Both the position numbers and the translations under genes were made by a program. Shown here piece by piece: positions 10,308-22,090 of a stretch of DNA of 64,000 nucleotides. Origin of the DNA: Aquarana catesbeiana (Eukaryota > Chordata > Amphibia > Anura > Ranidae). The notes under the pieces were generated by a model. It made no database searches. It worked only from the letters and a program-made list of their open reading frames with translations, and was not told where the DNA came from. Positions within the stretch are counted from its first letter, which is position 1; each line of letters opens with the position of its first letter. The stretch is taken from assembly GCF_042186555.1 (NCBI RefSeq), contig NC_133328.1:332638039-332702038 (forward strand), given 5' to 3'.

Positions 10308-12138
10308 CTAATAATGTAGAGAAGTATGGTAACTGCGGAAATAGTCACCTATACAGAGGCCTGGTTGGGAAGGACATTGGGGACAATAATACACGGTGTC
10401 TCTTCTAACACCTCTTCTGAAGCACAACCGGCATTTCTTTTGATGTCTTTGGCCTGTTTCACAGGGGGGGTGGGATTTTCTCAGGAAAGTGGCGTTCGTG
10501 GAGTCTGCTCACTGAATCAGTGCAAATATTTTCTGGTGGACCTTCAGGGTAGAAAAGGTCAGAGATAATTTCTTCTTGGTAATGCAGATAGGATACGGGG
10601 GTCTTGCTGGATTTTTGGTAAATAACATAAGTGTTATACATGGCCAAAAAAATAATGGAGACTTTTTTGTACCAAGGGATTTTCTTGTGGAAAGGTAGGG
10701 TTCGATCATTTGATCATTGATATCCACTCCCCCATAAATAAATTATAGTCATAGACACAAGCTGGTTTCCGGATTGGGCCGTTTCTTCTGGGGATTTCTA
10801 CGTAGGTGTTGTTATGGATTGATGTGAGCATGTGAACGTTTTGTTTGTCCCTCCACTTGACAGCCATTAGCTCCTGGTTCCACAAAGATGCCGTCTCCCC
10901 TCATCGTAGCCTTTCATTGATGAGTTTTTGCGGGAAGCCCTTTCTTTTGGCTCTCACTGTACCACATGCTGGAGTGTCCCTCCATGTGAAGATTGCAGAA
11001 GAGGGGCAAGCTTGCATAAAAATTATCCACATATAAATAGTATCCCTTTCCAAGGAGTGGATAGACAAACTCCCAGACAACTTTTCTGCTGGCTCCGATG
11101 TACTCTGGGCATTTAGGGGGATGCAGTTGAGAGTCCTTCCCTTTGTACACCAGAAAGGCGTAGATATACCTCGTGACTCAGTCACAAAGTTTCTAGAGTT
11201 TAACCCCATATCGGGCCCTTTTGCTGGGGATAAACTGTTTGAAGCACAGCCTGCCTGTGCATTTGACAAGGGACTCAGTAACTGAGATATTTTGGTCGGG
11301 GTTATATAACTGGGGGAATTTTTCAGAGAAATAATTTAGAAATGACCGAATTTTAAATAATTCGTCAAAAGCTGGGTCATTTCGGGGAGGGCACTGGGTG
11401 TTGTCATTATAGTGGAGGACCCGCATAATCATAATCAAAGTTATCTTGACCTTGGCATAAGGAATGAGAAGATTGGTATGTGGTGGATGGGGTCAGTAGG
11501 AGTGTAATTTGTTTTTTTTGTGTGTCCCATATTAAAATTTAGGCCTAAAACAATTTTAAATTTATCCATGTTAAGTGCTCTCCACTCAAAGGGACAGGTG
11601 TAACTAGAACCTTACTATGCGTACTATGAACTGCTGTGCATGATGGACGATAGCAGGTCTTCAGTAAAAATTAAATTTAAAAAATCAAGAAGGGCAAAAT
11701 TATCAGTGTTCACCTTGACACCTGGCTGGGCAGTGAAAGGTGGGATGTTTGCTACACTGGAATTAGGGGGAAGCCACAGGGTGTTTTGAAGGGCATAGGA
11801 AAGGCTGGCATGGGCCTTAAATCTTTGGGGCTGAGATGACACCCCACTAGTGCTTGTCCTTTGTTGCAATGGTACTCTCATGGATGGCACTGCGCTTTCA
11901 TGGATGGCACTACGTTCTCATGGATGGCACTGTGCTCGAGGTGCTGCTCCACACCAGAACGCCTTCTTTTCATGGGCACACATTCCTCTTCCTCCGATTT
12001 TGTAGCAGACCCACAGTTTAAAATGGTTACATATGCCAAATTAGAATCAGACTGAGACTCAGAGAGCTCCCCGCTGCTCTCATCGCTCAGGTTAAGAAGC
12101 TGGTATGCCTCCTCACTGGAAAAATATGTTTTTGCTAT
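10308..12138 (-). pseudogene. piggyBac-family transposase relic (DDE_Tnp_1_7)
   Basis: The piggyBac family cuts and pastes DNA at TTAA sites. Read on the minus strand, the relic shows the domains in order. The N-terminal segment near 12138-12060 has SSEEAYQLL and an acidic tract, with the expected ATG changed to ATA. A PPFT..PGVKVNT block lies near 11700. DPAFDELFKIRSFLNYF and FKQFIPSKRARYGVKL follow at 11370-11195. YYLYVDNFYASLPLF, with the second catalytic Asp, is near 11040. GVDINDQ, with the third Asp, is near 10720 after a single-G deletion. A C-terminal cysteine-rich domain (RRDTVYYCPQCPSQPGLC) ends at a TAG at 10308-10310. The first catalytic Asp is lost (VTES where VDES is expected). 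Several frameshifts make it non-functional. Its length of ~610 codons is normal for the family. Confidence 0.85.
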
Positions 12139-12179
12139 TCTGGTGACTGTGGTGCAATAGGGAAACTAGGACAGATGTG

Positions 12180-13010
12180 GCTGCACTGCTGGATGCTGAA
12201 AAGGCTGCACTGATGGGTGCTGATGAGGGTGCACTGCTGGGTGCTGATGAGGGTGCACTGCTGGGTGCTGGTGAGGGTGCACTGCTGGGTGCTGAAGAGG
12301 CTGCTCTGATGTGTGCTGTTGAGGGTGCAGTGCTGGGTGCTGATGGGGGGGCACTAATGGGTGCTAATGAGGGTGCACTGATGTGCACTAATGCACTGTA
12401 GCTGCATTGATTAGCTGGCACTGATGTGGATCCACTGATAGGACGGCACTGATGAGCACTCACTTGCGGGCACTGATGTGCACTGTTGGGCACTGTAGTG
12501 GCACGAATGAGCACTGTAGTGGCACTGATGAGCACTGTAGTTGCACTGGTGGTACTGTAGTGGCACTGATGGCACAGATGAGCACTGTAGTGGCACTGAT
12601 AGGCACATGTGGAACTGATGGGCACAGGTGGCACCGATTGGCACTATAGTGGCACTGATTGGCACTGATTGGCACTGTAGTTGCACTGATGGTACTGTAG
12701 TGACACTGATGGCACAGATGAGCACTGTGGTGGAACAGGTGGCACTGATAAGCACAGGTGGCACTGTAGTGGCACTGATGGCACAGATGAGCACTGTAGT
12801 GGCACTGGTGTGGCTCTGTAGAGGCACTGATTGGCACTGTAAGGCACTGATGTGGCACTGTAGTGGCACTAGTGGCACTGATGTGGCACAGATGTGGCAC
12901 TGGTGGCACTAACGTGGCACAGATGTGGCACTGATGTGGCACAGATGTGGCACAGATGTGGCACAGATGGCACAGTGGAGCACTGATGTTGCACTGCTGG
13001 GCACGTGCTT
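12180..13010. repeat. GCACTGAT-type array inside the piggyBac element
   Basis: From about 12183 to 12390 the unit is 24 bp (GTGCACTGCTGGGTGCTGAT plus GAGG), roughly eight copies. It then becomes an irregular 12-15-bp array of GGCACTGAT, GGCACTGTAGT and GCACAGATGT. Cys/His/Pro-rich or Ala/Ser-rich frames on either strand are translations of the array. Similar arrays recur at 27000-27430 and, inverted, at 32720-33100 and 33200-33560. Confidence 0.9.
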
Positions 13011-13029
13011 GGCACAGTTATATATGTAA

Positions 13030-13350
13030 AACTCACTGTTTGGCACACAATCACTCTCCACTCACGCTGTATCAGTGTGAGGAGAGGAGAGCGTTGAACC
13101 CCTGGATGACCATGCTGTGTTTACATTGTGATCACTCTGTCATTGGATGAAGTGATCACGTGGTAAAGGGCTGCTGTCATTGGCCCTTTACCGCGATCCG
13201 GGTCCCCCGCGAGCACTTATAGTCCAGTGTGCATGGCCCAGGGTGTGCGTGGGAGCAAGATTCTGAGAGGACGTCATAATACACCCTTCCAGGGTTATCA
13301 AGCCACGCTGTAGCCCTCATTCGGCTATAGCACGTTAGTTAACTGGTTAA
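13030..13350 (-). repeat. 5' terminal region of the piggyBac element
   Basis: A hairpin-prone block (CTCACGCTGTATCAGTGTGAGG near 13061-13082) is followed by GC-rich sequence with GGCCCTTTACCGCGATCCGG and finally TTAACTGGTTAA. The same order of array, hairpin and GTAAAGGGCC-like block appears at 27430-27640. That supports reading this as an element end and not unique flank. Confidence 0.55.
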
Positions 13351-14874
13351 AAACTATTTTATTTAATTAATAATTATACAGATTTATACTTCCTTTTTCT
13401 TTGGCTCTGAAGAAGAGAATGCTTACCCTCAAAATGCATCAGCCATTGGAAGTGTTTTCCCTACACTGGAGTTGGCACAGTGGACCAAAATGTGTGTGTC
13501 ACTGTGGATATTGATGAGCTTGATAAAGTCTCAATACAGAATGACAGGTTCAAGAAAAGAAGCATATTTTCCCTTAAAAGAGAGCACAGTATTTCAAGGA
13601 CTCTAATGTATGATATAGTCCACACTCGACAGAATATTTTTTACTTGTATTAAGTCCTGGACTCTACTAAGATACATATCTATAGAATTCTTCAACATAT
13701 CATTGCTATAAGAATGCTGCTAAATGAAGGAATAGAGGGGAGACTGGAAAAAAGAGAGCAGGGTAGAGGGTTGTAGAGAGGTTTAGAAGCAGAGAATACA
13801 TATGAGGAGGGATACCATTCCATATAGGCTCCCTTGCTAGGCACATAGAAGAAGTCTCTGAATGTTAAGGTGTGAAATGTATGGATCAATTAATGACAAA
13901 AAGAAGAGGAGAGGGAGGCACACCTAAGTGTAGCATTAAAAAAACAAGTTTAATTCATAGGCTTAAAAACACTTACAACATGTAAGCTGGTAACACGCAT
14001 TTGAAGGTCACGGTCCTCGTAGCTGCTGCTGTCCCATCAATCATCAGGGTTCCTGGATCCTTTGTAGGTTCCTGGATTGGATGATTGTGAGGGGCTGTAG
14101 GCTGGGATGCTGCGAACGTCCAGGAAGTGCATGCAACCCGGCCTGGACTGCACAGGGGAGGGAACTACGTCACAGGAAGAGGCGGGGGTACAGATGTTGA
14201 GGAGGACTCAATGACAGTGCAGGCTACATGCTTAGAGCATACAGCTCCTTCTACTGACCTCAAGGCCAGTAGATCACGTAGCCTGCACTGAAGTAGATTG
14301 CGTAGCCCGCACTGAATACTGGGTCATTACTGGGTATTTAGCAATAAAGTTAAATAAAAAAGCTGAAAAGTAAAAAACTAATGAAATGTAATAAAACCTC
14401 CAAAAAAATTAAATGTGTATGTAAACCATGCAGCAAACATTAGAGTAAGAGCAATAATTCTAGCGTTATAGCTTACGGTTAACCTTAAACTAATGAGTAT
14501 AGAAAGATTTTAAAGTGTCACCTACAAAGATTTTTGGGTACCATAGTTTTTCGTTATATCATGGGCGCAGGCAATTTTAGGACCTCACATGTTTCATATC
14601 TGTTTATGTAATACAACCCCATCTGTTAAATTTTACCTAAACATTGGTTATTATATTGTGTTTGTGTGCATTAAAATACATTTAATCATGTTTTTTTCAT
14701 GAAAATATGTATTTCTACAAATATTGTACAGAACAGAAAACAGAAAAAAATTGCAACTACTTTTTTTTACTATTTATTTTATTCTACAGGACCTCTACTT
14801 TTAGAAAATATATAGTAAAAAAAATGAAAAAAAAATCTCTAGATCCTAAGTGGTTAAGGTTCAGTAGCTGATGC
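13351..14874. other. No gene; old repeat-like sequence
   Basis: The segment 13920-14330 is GC-richer and contains CACGTAGCCTGCACTGAAG and a diverged near-copy of it (about 14275-14315). It looks like an old interspersed repeat. The rest is AT-rich. I recognise no coding domain. Confidence 0.4.
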
Positions 14875-15079
14875 TAGATCAGGGGTAGGCAACCTTTGAG
14901 ATGTGGATATCTGCTTGAACAATATGAAAGAGACCAAAGATCACCAAGGCTCAGTACACCCTTTTTAAAAAAAGAAATGAACTAGCAGGCCTAACTAAAT
15001 AGTAAGCAAAATTTTCAAAAGTACAATAAAATAAATGTCACTGTAAAAATATAAATTTAGCCTACCTCAAAAGTGGACA
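14875..15079 (+). repeat. Possible MITE/SINE fragment
   Basis: It opens with GATCAGGGGTAGGCAACCTT, a phrase I recall from vertebrate hAT-like MITEs. The other end is not clear, because the minisatellite begins directly afterwards. Confidence 0.35.
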
Positions 15080-15235
15080 GTGTCAGTCAGTGGAGCAGTG
15101 GGTGGTGTCAGTGGGGCAGTGGACGGTGTCAGTATAGCAGTGGATAGTGTCATTTGAACAGAGGATGGTGTCAATAGGGCAGAGATAAGTGTCAGTCAGT
15201 AGAGCAATGGACAGTGTCAGTTGAGCAGTGGACGG
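15080..15235. repeat. 21/25-bp minisatellite, seven units
   Basis: Each unit starts with GTGTCA and has the form GTGTCAGT-(CAGT)-GGAGCAGTGGACG. Unit lengths are 25, 21, 21, 21, 21, 25 and 21 bp. The two 25-bp units carry an extra CAGT. I see no function. Confidence 0.85.
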
Positions 15236-16429
15236 CGTTGTTAGTTTTGTCATTTTTTTATATTTTTAACAATAATATTTTTTACTATGTGTTACACTTT
15301 TTAGTAGCCCTGTTGGGGGGCTTTGGTGAAATATCAGGGAACTAATCATACCCCTGATGTCTCACTTTGAGACAGAGAAAGGGACCGAGGACAGAGATTC
15401 CCCAGTCCCTTTCTCTGCAGCCTTAGATGCACTGGACAGTAAATGAATTGGATGTGCTCTGTGCTGAGCGGCTTCCTGTTTATTCACAAACTGAACCATA
15501 GTAAACTGTGTTACTGCCAAAGATCACTCTGCTCCTGGTAGCTAGTAATTGATTGATTTAAATACAATCTTTCTGTTTTCAGGCGTGCCTTATTTTTGTT
15601 GCAGTGATGTCATCACTAGGTCTCTTTACAAGACGATCATAACTGGTGGGACGGAGCAGTGACAGTGAAGATTAGCAATATGAATGGAAGGACTGGTAAA
15701 TATTATTACTGTTACAGGGGTATTATTACTGTTACAGAGTCTTAATATATACATATTCAGTACATTGTACATACATATATATGTCTGTTTGTGAGCTAAT
15801 TTGTGAACTTTCCCTTTAGTTTATGTCTTGTAGACTCAGCAGTAAAAGAAAGGATAACTTTCCAATGTGAGGAAATTCCCTCTTAGACAGTTGTCATAGG
15901 AACAAGGGTCCCCATTGAAAGATTCCTTTTCTATGATAGATTTAGCATGAATATTGAATATTGGCTTTGTTCTTCACACAACTAATCTGTTGATATTCCT
16001 AGCAATGCTATCCTTCAGAGAGTCAGGGTAGAACAAAAAGATGGCGGTGTCTGTATTTCTGTGAGATGTGATTTAAAATTGAGCGTTAAAGAGAACATTG
16101 TTGATGATCCACTAAATTACTTTTTTAGCGCTATGTCTATAAAAGGAACACCCTCAAATGGACTGCAAAGGCTCAAAATTGCAATGGTCCAGAAACAGTT
16201 TGACAAAATAAATGTGAATAAAGCATCCGAACAGATAGTTTACAATCAAAGCAATTTTTTATTATTATTATTAGATTGTCTTTGTAATAATGGATTAGCA
16301 CAAAACTCACATAGATGAGTTTTTGCTATAAAAAAAAAAATATAAGTGATAATCAGCATGAAGTGGCTGAAATATCCCAAAATAATATCCCAAAAATAAT
16401 ATCAAACAAATCCTCTTTTTTTTGAGAAT
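15236..16429. other. No recognisable gene
   Basis: There is a local duplication of TATTATTACTGTTACAG at 15700-15735 and AT-rich sequence. The 85-codon frame from an alternative start near 16061 shows no domain. Confidence 0.4.
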
Positions 16430-17337
16430 GTAAGCAAAATCCTAGATGAAGGAGTGGCTGTGGATATTGTATACCCTTGATAACCTTGATTTTGCAAAAG
16501 CATTTAACAAAGTTCCCCACAGACAACTAACATGTATGTAAAAGTCTACAGGATAGAAAACTGCCTTAAAAAACAATTCAGAGAGTAGTGATTAATGATT
16601 ATTATTATGAATGGTCTATGGTTGTTAGTGGGTTATCCCAAGGTTCAATGTTGGGACCCTTACTATTTATCTGATTTATAAATTACTTTGAAATTGATAT
16701 TAAATATACAATTTCTGCAAGCTAGAACAAAACAGGAAGAACATATTCTTGTATTAAAAGAGGCATAGATTCCAGAAAGAGAGATGCAAACTAGTCCCTC
16801 TAGAAAGCATTATTAAGACCTTATCTGGAATATGCATTTCAGTTTTGGGCACCAGTTCACAACTAAACTGATACTAGAGATGAAGGACCTCCGCTATAAG
16901 AAAAGATTAGCTGAATTTATTCTACCTTCAAAGGACAAGGGGAAACTCTGCATCTGGATAAAAAGGGTACGTCTGTACTTACTGAAAGGCTTCTTCATAG
17001 TAGGAATTGTGAAATTTTGGAATAGGCTCCCTCAGGAATAAGTTCTAGCCAGCTCAGCTAGTTGCTAAGAAAAGATGGATGCACTCTTAAATTCACATCA
17101 TATAATTAAATATTAAGGTTTATAAGTAATAGCACTAGAGATTGCTGATCCAGTGAATATACAATTGCCTTAGGGGAATAGGAAGGATTTTTCACCTGTT
17201 AGAGCAAATTGGACTATACTATGATGGTTTGCTGGTCTAGCTCATGTATGGGTATAGGGAGGTTTTCTACTTTATTATATTTTTTTTCAGTCAGTTGATA
17301 TATACGTCTTCTTTTAACCTAACTAACTATGGAAGAA
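16430..17337 (+). pseudogene. CR1-clade LINE relic (reverse transcriptase and 3' end)
   Basis: Translation in shifting frames gives VDIVY followed by DFAKAFNKVPHRQL (RT motif A) near 16460-16530. A degenerate box where GVPQGSVLGP is expected lies near 16630-16660. LEYAFQFWAPV is near 16827, and GFFIVGIVKFWNRLPQE ends at a TAA at 17039-17041. These match segments of the intact LINE at 55426-57435. The 3' untranslated region ends with TTTAACCTAACTAACTATGG. Many stops and frameshifts are present and the 5' part is missing. Confidence 0.8.
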
Positions 17338-18729
17338 TATTTACCTTTATAACTGGTTAACTCCACCTATTGTTTAACCCAGATTAGCTGGTGGCAGCCT
17401 AGTGGGTGAAACTAACACCAAGTAAGAAAAAAAAGTGCGTGGGAGCCAAACACCCTACACCAGCACAGATGTAACCAGCATGTGGATGCCCTGTACAGAG
17501 CAGAAGGCTGTGGAAGAATAGACCTGCACCCAGGAGAGCCAGCTGAAGACTTTCTGACCCTTATGGAGGTGGAGGCTAGGGATAAAAGACCTTTTAGGCC
17601 AGGGCAAACTTCCAATGTGGGAGGTTATTCCCCTGGAGGGTCCCGGGAGTGGTGTACCTATGGAGGATATGACTACAGGGATCTCATCCCAGTAAGTGTT
17701 ATTGACCCAGGGTAGAGGGAGAAACTGTTAAAGAGAGGAGAGATAGTTACTTAAAGTGATTTCACATGTAACTGTTGTGCACCGTTTATTAAATGTGATT
17801 GACTATGTAATGTTAAGTGATTCTGGAATGAATCTCAATGTGATCTGACTGTTATGACATTCCCTCAGTACCATCAGTAAAGTGCAGCAACTCTATTCAT
17901 GTGTGGAGATTCATTCCTTGGGATATAAAGGTCAATGGCCAGGAATGTCATGCGGAAGCCTATGGCATGGATTGGAGCACAATATGGCAGAGGGTTTAGC
18001 TTCAGCAGGATTGGCAGTGTTCTAACAAAGGCAGGAGAAGGGCAGGGACTCTGGCCAATCGCAAAGCCTCTCTTACACACACGCTTGCAGGTAATCATAA
18101 TGTGCACTACAGACATGCTATAAAGAGTATAAAATTGTACACAATCCTTTTTTGTGTGGTTGGAGTTCATACTAACTGAAGGTGGTGAGAGAAACCTCAG
18201 CTATATCCAGGGCTACATATTCTGGTACCCCAATCCTTGCAATGACATAATATACTTAGCTACCTTACCTAATTTGTCTTCCTGAAGTTTCAATGTCAAT
18301 AATTTTACATTTAAAATGATGCATTCAATTTAAATTTTACTCAAATAATAGGTCTGTAATGATAGGTCTGTTTTAACTACTTGAGTCTCAGGAACTATTT
18401 AAAATAAAGGTGGGAAACAGTTGTTAAGGCCAGCATTATATTGAAAAGATGCCTGGTTTAGGTAGGTGCATGGCAGGTCCTGGAAGGTGTTGGTAAAGTA
18501 ACCAATAGCTCTCAGTAACAATCAGGGCCTGGTGTTAGTTTTTGGGCTTCTGATACTGCTAAAGAACACTCTATAAAAGTATTCTGTGACACAATGTACA
18601 GTAACAGCAATGATTCTGGTCTGCTTGAAACAAGGCAGAGCTGACTGAGTTCTGTAATATTTCACCCTGATGCAATGGATTATTTCAACAGTAATCTATT
18701 GCTTTCTGGAAACTTCAAATAATAGCATA
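17338..18729. other. No recognised gene; one unassigned open frame
   Basis: A 77-codon plus-strand frame at 17482-17715 begins with ATG and is GC-richer than its surroundings (MDALYRAEGCGRIDLHPGEP...). I recognise no domain in it. It could be part of an old retroelement leader or chance. The rest is AT-rich and featureless to me. Confidence 0.35.
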
Positions 18730-19190
18730 TTAAAGCAGTTGTAAAGGTTACATTTTCTAAAATTATAAACATGGTATACTTACCTGCTCTGTGCAGTGGA
18801 ACCTCCCCCAAATCTACTCTTCTGGAGTTTCCCACTGTCATTCTTGGTTCATCTTCTTCTATGTCTGCCACCATAGGAAGCCACTTGCTATTTGGGCAAA
18901 TTTGCAGACTCACTCCTGAGCCAGGTTGTGTGCGCCTATAGACACACACAGTTTGGCTCTGCCATGCCCACTGCTTTCTGCTCACAGGATTTGATTGACA
19001 GTAGCACAATAGCACCCACTTTTGCCTCTCTGTCGCAGGGAGAGAGGAGAGAGCTAGTACAGTGAGTAACAGAGCTAGATTGGGTGAGGACTTAGTAGTT
19101 AGGGAGGCAATACCGCCACTGGGACATTTTTTACATTAATGCAGGGAATGTATTAAGGTAAAAAGTGTCTTGCCTTTAGATCTACTTTAC
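18730..19190. mobile_element. TTAA-type MITE
   Basis: The left end reads TTAAAGCAGTTGTAAAGG at 18730. The right end, inverted, reads GTAAAGTAGATCTAAAGG, matching at about 14 of 18 positions. The left end has a TTAA target sequence and the right one is degraded. A piggyBac-mobilised MITE is the likely class. Near the right end, TTACATTAATGCAGGGAATG and TATTAAGGTAAAA form a short palindrome. No coding capacity. Confidence 0.55.
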
Positions 19191-19557
19191 CACTTCCCAC
19201 TCGCACTTCCCACTCGCAATATAGCCGAAAGACCCCCGACTTTACCACTTCCCACTCGCAATATAGCCGAAAGACCCCCCCCACACACACACACACACTC
19301 AGCTCTCACTGAGCTCACTGGGTAGAACTGACACAAAGACACATGTCTCTGTTTACACTGTGAAAGCAGTGATTGGACATTGCCATCATGTGATTGGGAG
19401 AGCCATTCTGTGATGGGCTGTACCTGAAGATCACAGCCATCGCAGGGTTGCGCCGCTGTGCAGGCACCCATTCTGAGTGATGTACCAGTACATCGACTCA
19501 GAACAATGACGCTCCAACCCCACCGTTTAAGTACAGTGGGTGGGTGGTAGGAGGTTA
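19190..19557. repeat. TTAA-family repeat fragment with a local ~53-bp duplication
   Basis: The phrase TTTACCACTTCCCACTCGC, then AATATAGCCGAAAGACCCCC, occurs twice (about 19188-19239 and 19241-19280). The segment ends with GGTGGGTGGTAGGAGGTTAA near 19557. The ACCACTTCCC start and GGTTAA end fit the TTAA-flanked repeats elsewhere in the window. Confidence 0.5.
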
Positions 19558-20142
19558 AAAATTCTACTATAATATAAACAGTCAGATTATTTTTCATCTG
19601 TGTATTGTAAAATAAAGGAGAAACAACTCTTATAAACTGAAATGTGAATTTTGAGCTTTACATTATCTTTATCATTATGCAATAAAAATTAAAACAGAAA
19701 TTTTGCTTGCACATGATTGGATGATGTAAGCCAGGATAGCTTTACTTCATTCACCTTGTAACATGAACAGCCTAATTGTCTTTAGTAAATCTCTCATGAA
19801 AGGGTTCCTTGCAAGATAAGACTGCCAGGTCAGACACTTGTCTCACAGAGGTGAGGGCTACAAGGGATGCCACCTTGTAGGTGAGCATAGAGAGAGTAAT
19901 GTCTCTAATGGGTTTAAAAAGGTAGTTTCTGAAGCACAGAGAGAACCAGATTCAGATTATGCAGTATAACAGGGGAATAAACACAGGAAGTTATATTGGA
20001 GACTCCCTATAAAAAGGTCCACTCGAGCTGAGTGCCAAACACTGGTCGAAACCAAGCCATTTTTCGATGCATATCACTATTTTTTATTTTTTTAAACATT
20101 ATTTACACATTTACATTTTCCCTCATTTATATATATATATAT
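19558..20142. other. No gene; partial MITE similarity
   Basis: Sequence near 19700-19770 (TTGCACATGATTGGATGATG) resembles the inner part of the GGGGTTGATTTACTA MITE at 28011-28250, so a fragment may be present. The stretch ends in an AT run just before the DIRS-type element. Confidence 0.35.
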
Positions 20143-20645
20143 GTAGGAAGGCCAGTATGGTGGCCTGAATTTATGGGAGGAGCCCGGGGGGTACTTAAGC
20201 AGCCCGCTCACCTGTGGTGCTTGTCGGTTTCCTGTGCGCGATATACGTCACTAGGCCGACTATTCGATATACCAGCGTCCGCAAGTTCTTGCCTCGCAAG
20301 TTCCCGTATTTCGATATTCCGTACTCAAAACCTTCGAAGTCCGCGTTTTTCGTTCGTATTTTGTACCACGCGTCTGGCTTGGCTGTCGCAGGTAAGGTCC
20401 CGTCGGACTTTTCGTTTTCATATCATGTCACTAAACCGTGATTTCAAATTTTCGTTTCACTCGCATTTCACAAACTGCAATGTATATCGCTTGTACGTTC
20501 GATATGTTACCATTTCGACAGCACCGCGACACAGACGTCGCTTCATTTCTAGCATGTCGGTATTCAAAACGAAAAAAAAAAAAAAAAAAAAATATATATA
20601 TGCGTCGGGAGACAGCCATAGCGAGTCGCAATTTGCAATTTATCA

Positions 20646-20793
20646 AGTCAGTTCGATACCAACCATTTCTCATTTCTGAAACATTTCTAAACTCATTTCT
20701 GACATTTCAAATTTAATCGGATCAAGTCAGTTCAATACCAATCATTTCTCATTTCTGAAACATTTCTAAACTCATTTCTGACATTTCAAATCA
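20646..20793. repeat. ~78-bp tandem duplication in the DIRS-type leader
   Basis: A block running from AAGTCAGTTC to CTGACATTTCAAAT occurs twice in succession (about 20646-20712 and 20724-20790) with few differences. ATTTCTCATTTC motifs recur through it. It lies directly upstream of the 146-bp array. Confidence 0.75.
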
Positions 20794-20856
20794 TTTCAAA
20801 CATTTCTCATTTCGGTCACCTACCGCGCTCCGATTCGAATCCAGTCGCACCAAAAG

Positions 20857-22090
20857 ATGCACCGATTCGTTCCGGTGTGCCCCAGTTATTACGGCCTCAT
20901 TTCTATACATGCTCCAGAGTTACGTTATTGTCTGACATTAGTACCTCTGTCATGCTTATCATTTCATTTCCACGTATCACGTCCCGACACGAATCCAGTC
21001 GCATGCAAAATGCACCGATTCGTCTCGGCGTGCCCCAGGATTGGCCTCATTTCTATACATGCTCCAGAGTTACGTTTTCAGTCATTCATACCTCTGTCAT
21101 GGTTCATTTCATTTCCACCTATCACGTTCCGACATGAATCCAGTCGCATGGCAATGCACCGATTCGTCTCGGCGTGCCCCAGGATTGGCCTCATTTCTAT
21201 ACATGCTCCAGAGTTACGTTTTCAGCCATTCATACCTCTGTCATGGTTATCATTTCATTTCCACCTATCACGTTCCGACATGAATCCAGTCGCATGGCAA
21301 TGCACCGATTCATCTCGGCGTGCCCCAGGATTGGCCTCATTTCTATACATGCTCCAGAGTTACGTTTTCAGTCATTCATACCTCTGTCATGGTTATCATT
21401 TCATTTCCACCTATCACGTTCCGACATGAATCCAGTCGCATGGCAATGCACCGATTCGTCTCGGCGTGCCCCAGGACTGGCCTCATTTCTATACATGCTC
21501 CAGAGTTACGTTTATCAGTAATTCGTACCTTCTGTCATGGTTATCATTTCATTTCCACCTATCACGTTCCGACATGAATCCAGTCGCATGGCAATGCACC
21601 GATTCGTCTCGGCGTGCCCCAGGACTGGCCTCATTTCTATACATGCTCCAGGGTTACGTTTATCAGTAATTCGTACCTTCTGTCATGGTTATCATTTCAT
21701 TTCCACGTATCACGTTCACACATGAATCCAGTCGCATGGAAATGCACCGATTCATTATGGCGTACCCCAGGGCTCGGCCTCATTTCTGATACATGCTTCA
21801 AAGTCCGGATCATAGCTAATCGCAGACATCGGGGGATGGATCCATGTCTCTGCCATGCAGCTTACTACCATTTCACTCCCACAACGCATCACCGTTTCGG
21901 AACCAGTCGCATCTGACATGCACCGATTCTTTACGGAATGCCTCGCTGGTTCCAAACAGCATTTCATACCTATACCAGAGCTCGGTTGGTTGCCAGTCGC
22001 AAACACGGCACAACCAATTCAAGCCTCGGTCTAATAATCATTTCTCTCATTTCATTTCATACGGTGCTCCGATTCGAATCCAGATGCATC
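20857..22090. repeat. ~146-bp tandem array in the DIRS-type leader
   Basis: ATGCACCGATTCG-type anchors occur at 20857, 21010, 21154, 21300, 21446, 21594, 21742 and 21918, with a weak one near 22084. Periods are 153, 144, 146, 146, 148, 148, 176 and ~166. Each unit contains CTCGGCGTGCCCCAGGA, CTATACATGCTCCAGAGTTA, TCATTTCATTTCCAC and ATGAATCCAGTCGCATGG. The unit length is not a multiple of three, so the frames running across it are not a repeated protein. CpGs are well preserved. Promoter, enhancer or RNA-packaging roles are possible but unproven. Confidence 0.9.

Larger units (their letters stand above)
8821..13350 (-). mobile_element. Decayed piggyBac-type DNA transposon
   Basis: The minus-strand transposase relic (10308-12138) is flanked by characteristic non-coding arrays. 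At its 5' side (higher coordinates) a GCACTGAT array and a hairpin region lead to TTAACTGGTTAA at 13339-13350, which fits the TTAA target and terminus of piggyBac elements. The 3' side carries a diverged ~340-bp direct repeat and a CAGGCAG-rich minisatellite. The left boundary is uncertain. The TTAACC at 9103 is not the end, because it lies within a repeated unit. Shorter elements at 26709 and 32651 share the array and end sequences and look like its non-autonomous relatives. Confidence 0.7.

Noticed and set aside
12113..12942. Long Cys/His/Pro-rich and Ala/Ser/Pro-rich open frames on both strands
   Set aside because: They are translations of the GCACTGAT array. They exist in several frames at once and have no domain.
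17482..17715. 77-codon ATG frame as a possible host exon or retroelement gag
   Set aside because: No recognised domain, no convincing splice sites or partners. Kept only as a note in the unassigned stretch.
20032..20679. 215-codon frame over the start of the DIRS-type element
   Set aside because: It crosses the element boundary and poly-A/TA tracts and has no domain.
20857..21725. 190-codon frame with repeated RFVSACPRIGLISIHAPELR-like segments
   Set aside because: The 146-bp unit shifts frame each copy, so the repetition in protein comes from three unit phases. Several overlapping frames show the same words. It is a leader array and not a protein.
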